Positions 59,575 through 64,000 of a stretch of DNA of 64,000 nt are shown piece after piece. The stretch comes from Hexactinellida sp. DTS-2022 (Eukaryota; Porifera; Hexactinellida). How positions within the stretch are numbered: the stretch's first letter is position 1; each line of letters begins with the position of its first letter. The notes below the pieces were generated by a model. That model had not been told where the DNA came from, made no database searches, and saw only the letters and a program-made list of their open reading frames with translations. The stretch is from positions 4,526,001 to 4,590,000 of the forward strand of contig JAPNXP010000009.1 of NCBI GenBank assembly GCA_028753945.1. The letters run 5' to 3'. The translations under genes and the position numbers were made by a program.

Positions 59575-61535
59575 CGCGATCTTACAACTTGCACTCGGGC
59601 CTGCGGCCCTCGCTTGTAATCAAACATGCCTTTTCAAAATTAAATTCCGGTTATTTTTAAATACATACTCCAATAGACGTTATGCAAATTGATTAATGTA
59701 TATGCATGATTGAGCTCAAACTCATTCTAGGCGCCTATAATAAAATGTCGGTTATGTAACGAAAAATTAAAAATATATTTATACCCCCTCCCTACATCTC
59801 GCTTTTGCCATTAAAAAAAGGACGGGCTGTAACACTTACCCCTTGGCATTACTTAAAATTCAAAGGCCCTATGCACAGGTTCATTATATTACGGGGAAAC
59901 ATATCGGAATATTTAGGTGACCGCTAGTGACTACGTACAGTAATGCTATTGTTTCAGAGTAGGGCTGTGCCCCCCTAAGCTGTCTATTTATATCCGTGAG
60001 CCCCAGTCATAGGTATACACGTATAAAGACAAAAAATAAATTGGGGAATACTAATCAGCGCCTGTACTGTTGAATATTTATACTAATTAGAACTGACAAT
60101 TTTTTAGATATTAACGCATGTCCGTGTATAATAATATACCAACTCCAAATAGAAATTTTATTAAATATCACTAAGGAACTGTACAACTCTGTGGACCCCT
60201 GACTTTGGGTAACTGTAGGGCTGTAAGGCATTACGCATGGTGGTCGATTTAAGGTAAATTATCGAATATCCAGGGATTTTATTAAATTATATTTACCTTA
60301 TATTTCCGTTATAAATAAGCATTGTATGTAAATAATGTTATTCTACATAGAAGAAAATAATTATCTAAATAGTTCAAGGGCAACTAGCAATGAAAACCGG
60401 GGAATCCCCATTATCTTAGGAAAATAATTTGGAATTCTTAAAATGCTGAAAAAACTGTTTAGACAGTGTCACACGGTTCATACAAACGGTGAAATATCTG
60501 AAAGTTTGCATGTAAACGGTAATGATACTCGTGTACAAAGCCACACCCAATTTTATACCTCCCACCGTTGTGAATTTTACCCATGGTCCACCTATTCACA
60601 TACGTATTTAGTCCACTGGACTCCACAAACTCAGTATATCACTTCTGAAAGTGACTAGGATTTGTATTTAGTATAATAGAATGTATTTCAATTAGCGTAT
60701 TTATAGGCAATTATTGTTGTTTTGGCCACATTGAGACCAAAAAGTTTAGGAATTTTCGAGAATATCACATGTTGTCACAATTTATTTATTAAAATTGGTT
60801 GATAATCGTTTTAGGAATATAATAGGAAAAAGTGTTTACTATGGGCAGTGATAATAAAATTTATTTGCAACTTTGGGGGGGGGGGCAAATATTCGAGAGG
60901 GGGGGCTACTATTCGATATATACGATAACAGTATGTATGTTCTCGATGAAAATCGAGAACATAAACTTTCAAAACATTTAGATATCGAGCCTCTAGAAAT
61001 GTGTCAAGGAAATTGGTCTATTTCTAGGGGCTTCTTGGTAAGAGTCGAGGGATTAGGCTGGGCTAAGTTATCCACTATGATTCTAACTTGAGAATACCCT
61101 AAAATTATGCACACCCCTCTAGGGGGTGCAGGACTTGAAGGGGCGTTTTCCCCTCTGCCCCACACTAGCGCCGCGCCTGTATATAATAGACCCTTTATGA
61201 GCATAAAACAGGTCTATCATATTTAGTTGCAATTTGTTCGAGGTCCTTTAATATTTTGGCTGGATTATAAACAAACATTTTCAAAAGCGCAATAATTATC
61301 TTAATTCTATAATTCGCGTATAACGTTATAATACGTAAGAGACTCATTATATGAAAGTTTTAATATTACAAAACATCTTAGTTACAGAATATAAATAAAT
61401 ATTTTGGTAAATAATGTAGAATAATTTAATGTTGGTGAGAACCAATATATATTACATTAAAATAATGGCTCCGTTGAGAATTACAATATTCCTCCTAATT
61501 ATTAGCTTATCTTTTCATTTGTCATATGTTTAAAA
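59575..61535. other. No gene recognised
   Basis: AT-rich. A G-run tract at 60870-60905 and a hAT-like right end TAGCGCCGCGCCTG (61168-61181) mark a decayed MITE without a matching left end. The palindrome CGGGCCTGCGGCCCTCG lies at 59597. Short frames here show no family motifs. Confidence 0.45.
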
Positions 61536-61656
61536 AATCCCAAATTGCAGCTGTGCCGACACATGTTCCTTTGGTGTCACTATATTTTGGTGGTTGTATA
61601 TTGATAGTTCCTCCAAAGGAACATGCTGTTGCACAGCTGCAATTTTTGATTTTTTC
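61536..61656. repeat. 120-bp palindromic element, copy 1
   Basis: Arms ATTGCAGCTGTGCCGACACA and TGTTGCACAGCTGCAAT with inner GTTCCTTTGG/CCAAAGGAAC. Sister of 62841-62963, 1.3 kb away in the same orientation. Confidence 0.8.
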
Positions 61657-61688
61657 GCCATGTCACCATCACGTTAGGGTGTTATGAC

Positions 61689-62162
61689 CAGGCTTGGGGC
61701 TGATTACGATGACAATCGTTATAGATTGTAATCGATTACAACTTTTTCTGTAATCGTAATCGTAATCATAATCAAGCCTTTTTTGAAGGATGTAATCGTA
61801 ATCGTAATCGTAATCACCCACTAGTATCAGCCCCAGGTATGGCACCAGGCCCGCCCAAATTTTCATTCCGCCCCCCCCTCCCAAATTTCCACAATAACTT
61901 CAAAAAAGGATATAGTTTGAGGGTTCGCTGATCTAATTGCACCCCCAAAGATATATCCGGCCCCTACAAATAATTATTGGTGGCTACCCCCATGCACACG
62001 GGCCTTATTTTTCGTGCGTATGAAACTCCGGGGCTTAATCGGAACGACAGTAGTTACATCGTAAAGAGTGAAATTGTAATCAATTGTAATCAATTGTAAT
62101 CGATTACAACATTTCCTGTAATCGTAATCATAAACACTCACTAGTAATCAGCCCCAGGTCTG
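61689..62162. mobile_element. hAT MITE filled with TAATCG repeats
   Basis: CAGGCTTGGGGCTGATTACG to AATCAGCCCCAGGTCTG with the perfect 8-bp duplication GTTATGAC (61681-61688, 62163-62170). Interior flanks are arrays of GTAATCGTAATC. An extra internal end (ATCAGCCCCAGGTATG, 61830-61845) suggests that a second copy or another element is nested within. Confidence 0.88.
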
Positions 62163-62840
62163 GTTATGACACATTTGTCAAGTGGTCACGAGCTACAAGG
62201 AATGATTGGTAAATTGGGCTTGTTTCTATCTTAAACCATCTTGAGTTTAATGACATTAATTCATTATGTATGGATAGTATATTCTATAAACAGTTAATTA
62301 TGTTATCCACGGTGAGTGGAGTAAATTCAATAAATTCCTTATTAAATTAATTTAATTTGCTTCAATCCATTTGTATAGTATTACTGCGATTGAATAGAAG
62401 CCAGGTCGAAATCACATATTAAATTTATAATCATTATCGCAAGCAAGTTGAAACATTAGTGTAAGATTTGACAAGTTGAATCAATATAATTATTGCAAGT
62501 TGAAACATTGGAATTAGATTTAACACTTTTAATAGAACTGAAGTGTTAATAAACAAAGTAAATTTGGAACTCAATTATGAAAGATGCTAAGTCAAATTTG
62601 AAAATTCGTGCACTGTGACAAGGTGTAGAATTAAATTCTATATCGAATGCATATAAATTGAATATTCGGGAACCATTTATTGATCTTTTTCCAACATTAA
62701 ACAGGTGTAAAAATGTGTCCAAACAAATGTAATAAAAAAATCGTGACCCCAGGCACATCTGTAACCCATGAGACACCCATCCCAAAAATTTGTGCTCTTA
62801 ATTAATAAAACTCTGTTCTGTGGAGTGGCTACGGAAGAAT

Positions 62841-62963
62841 AAAATCCAAAATTGCAGCCTGTGCCGACGCATGTTCCATTGGTGGCACTATATTTTGATG
62901 GTGGTTTATTGATAGTGCCTCCAAAGGAACATGCTGTCGGCACAGGCTGCAATTTTGGATATT
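62841..62963. repeat. 120-bp palindromic element, copy 2
   Basis: Arms ATTGCAGCCTGTGCCGACGC and GTCGGCACAGGCTGCAAT with the same inner blocks. Relative to copy 1 each arm has one extra base at the corresponding position, so pairing is kept. Confidence 0.8.
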
Positions 62964-63308
62964 TACGCCATATCATCTTCACTATGAAGGTGTTAAATTC
63001 TTTCAGAAAGGTGTTTCAGAAGGCAACGACCCTTAGAGTGGTGGAGGTTTCCATTTAGCTCACTTCATTTTAGAAATATTAAAGTTTTAGTAGAATGTAA
63101 TATGTGATGAGTCAGCATTTTTTATGTGCGTGTTGGGTGTTTACCCAAAACCAACCAACCCATTCGAAATAAATAATGCACAAAATTGTAAAACACATTT
63201 TTTTGACGATGTCATCATCACCTCCTGGTGTCAAGACCCACTTGTATAGGTGGTACGTGCCATAAGGATCAACTGACAAATTGGAAGTTTGTTTCCTGGG
63301 TGGGTGTG

Positions 63309-63310
<2 letters not shown>

Positions 63311-63342
<32 letters not shown>

Positions 63343-63343
63343 C
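63311..63343. repeat. (TA)n microsatellite at a transposon insertion point
   Basis: About 16 TA units directly abutting the pogo-like end that starts CTGTCAACATCC. Confidence 0.9.
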
Positions 63344-64000
63344 TGTCAACATCCGGTAACTCGAACCCTCAGGGGAATGAAAAATCCGTTCGAGATAGCG
63401 AATGTTCGAGTTAACGGATGGCCACCATTTAATGTAACAAAATTGTATTTTACTCAATTCGTGGAAGCTGAACAAAAACTAAGCCATGTCTGCTCAATGC
63501 TATTCTATCTCTATATCTCGATGCATTCTAACTCGACTATAGTGACTATACTAGTATACTATCTCTCTATTTCATACGAAATATGAATCTAATGTACTCT
63601 GCTTCATTCGCTCTGTAAACTCCGACTCAAGCATTTTGTTCAGGATTAGTGAATGTTTACGGAGTTCATCTCCATTACTTGAAAACGAGCAATATTGGAA
63701 AACCAGATCCATGGCATTTCTTATTTCGTTCTGCGTTGGTTTCGACGGAGAATCATCACATATTTCTTCATCATAAATCTCTAAGATATCCTCTCCCCGT
63801 GGTTCGGCAAGTATTTCTTCTTCTGATGCCATAGGTGCTGTGGCAGTAAACTTCATCATCAACTGCCACTAAATCTTCCACAGTTACATTAAGTGGGACA
63901 ATATCTCGATCTTTTTCTCGTAGTATATCAATTTCTTCGATGAGTTCTTTGAATGGGTCATCATCATCTTGCAATGCTTGCTCCTGTAATGCTTCTGACA
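63344..64000 (-). mobile_element. Pogo/Tigger element, 3' end, runs off the window
   Basis: After the TA tract the sequence CTGTCAACATCCGGTAACTCGAA is a Tigger-like terminal repeat, followed by a second CGAGTTAACGG unit on the other side of a short spacer. A Tigger-like C-terminal coding region follows on the minus strand. The 5' part lies beyond base 64000. Confidence 0.75.
63572..63974 (-). pseudogene. Pogo/Tigger transposase C-terminus
   Basis: The minus strand reads an acidic stretch (DDDDPFKELIEEIDIL, from 63974) and, after a frame change near 63840, EEILAEPRGEDILEIYDEEI and then an alpha-helical tail ending MKQSTLDSYF at the stop. The acidic linker and the KQ(S/T)TL(D)xYF/FF tail are typical of Tigger/CENP-B-related transposases after the DDE core. 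The catalytic core and DNA-binding domain are outside the window. The single frame change makes this copy inactive unless it is a sequencing error. Confidence 0.7.

Noticed and set aside
62852..63058. 68-residue frame over the palindrome
   Set aside because: Translation of palindromic repeat arms; not maintained in the sister copy.

Overview
The window is AT-rich, intron-bearing eukaryotic DNA from an invertebrate animal. I cannot name the species. The animal origin is inferred from the mix of Class II transposons: Transib, P, Ginger1, Merlin, hAT, MULE, PIF/Harbinger, pogo and Helitron-like pieces. I found no convincing host gene. I also found no reverse transcriptase, LINE or LTR; the only integrase belongs to a DNA transposon.

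Layout. 1-3.9 kb: a RAG1-like Transib element with a 5-bp target duplication and CACAGTG ends. 4.1-5.5 kb: a Tc1/mariner-like repeat. 5.5-8.9 kb and 9.7-14.1 kb: two full-length, decayed P elements (THAP domain plus RNase H-type transposase) in opposite orientation, each with a 7-bp duplication. 14.3-18 kb: a Harbinger remnant and several non-autonomous elements. 18.3-39.7 kb: one hAT element swollen to 21 kb by insertions. Its 5' part holds a complete 8.5-kb Ginger1 element (integrase plus OTU protease, many introns, 4-bp duplication). Its coding region is split by a 9.9-kb Mutator-like element (9-bp duplication) that also encodes an OTU domain. That MULE in turn holds further elements, giving nesting four levels deep. 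40-49 kb: non-autonomous elements, including a 2.6-kb palindrome, two Helitron-like elements and several hAT MITEs. 49.6-50.6 kb: a nearly intact Merlin transposase. 52-56 kb: a second copy of a palindromic repeat and a FLYWCH/MULE-type pseudogene with unusual base composition. 56-59.6 kb: a second, badly damaged Transib copy. 61-64 kb: paired palindromes, a hAT MITE and the 3' end of a pogo/Tigger element that runs off the window.

The most interesting features are: (1) the Transib with complete DDE residues and ends that place one shared motif 6 bp from the heptamer on one side and 16 bp on the other, reminiscent of the 12/23 asymmetry of V(D)J signals; (2) two unrelated transposon superfamilies carrying closely similar OTU protease domains, one of which has lost its catalytic cysteine; (3) a series of small hAT elements, each filled with a different short repeat. 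Insertion boundaries were defined by eye from target duplications, and several are confirmed because removing the insert restores an open reading frame or because an empty copy exists elsewhere in the window.
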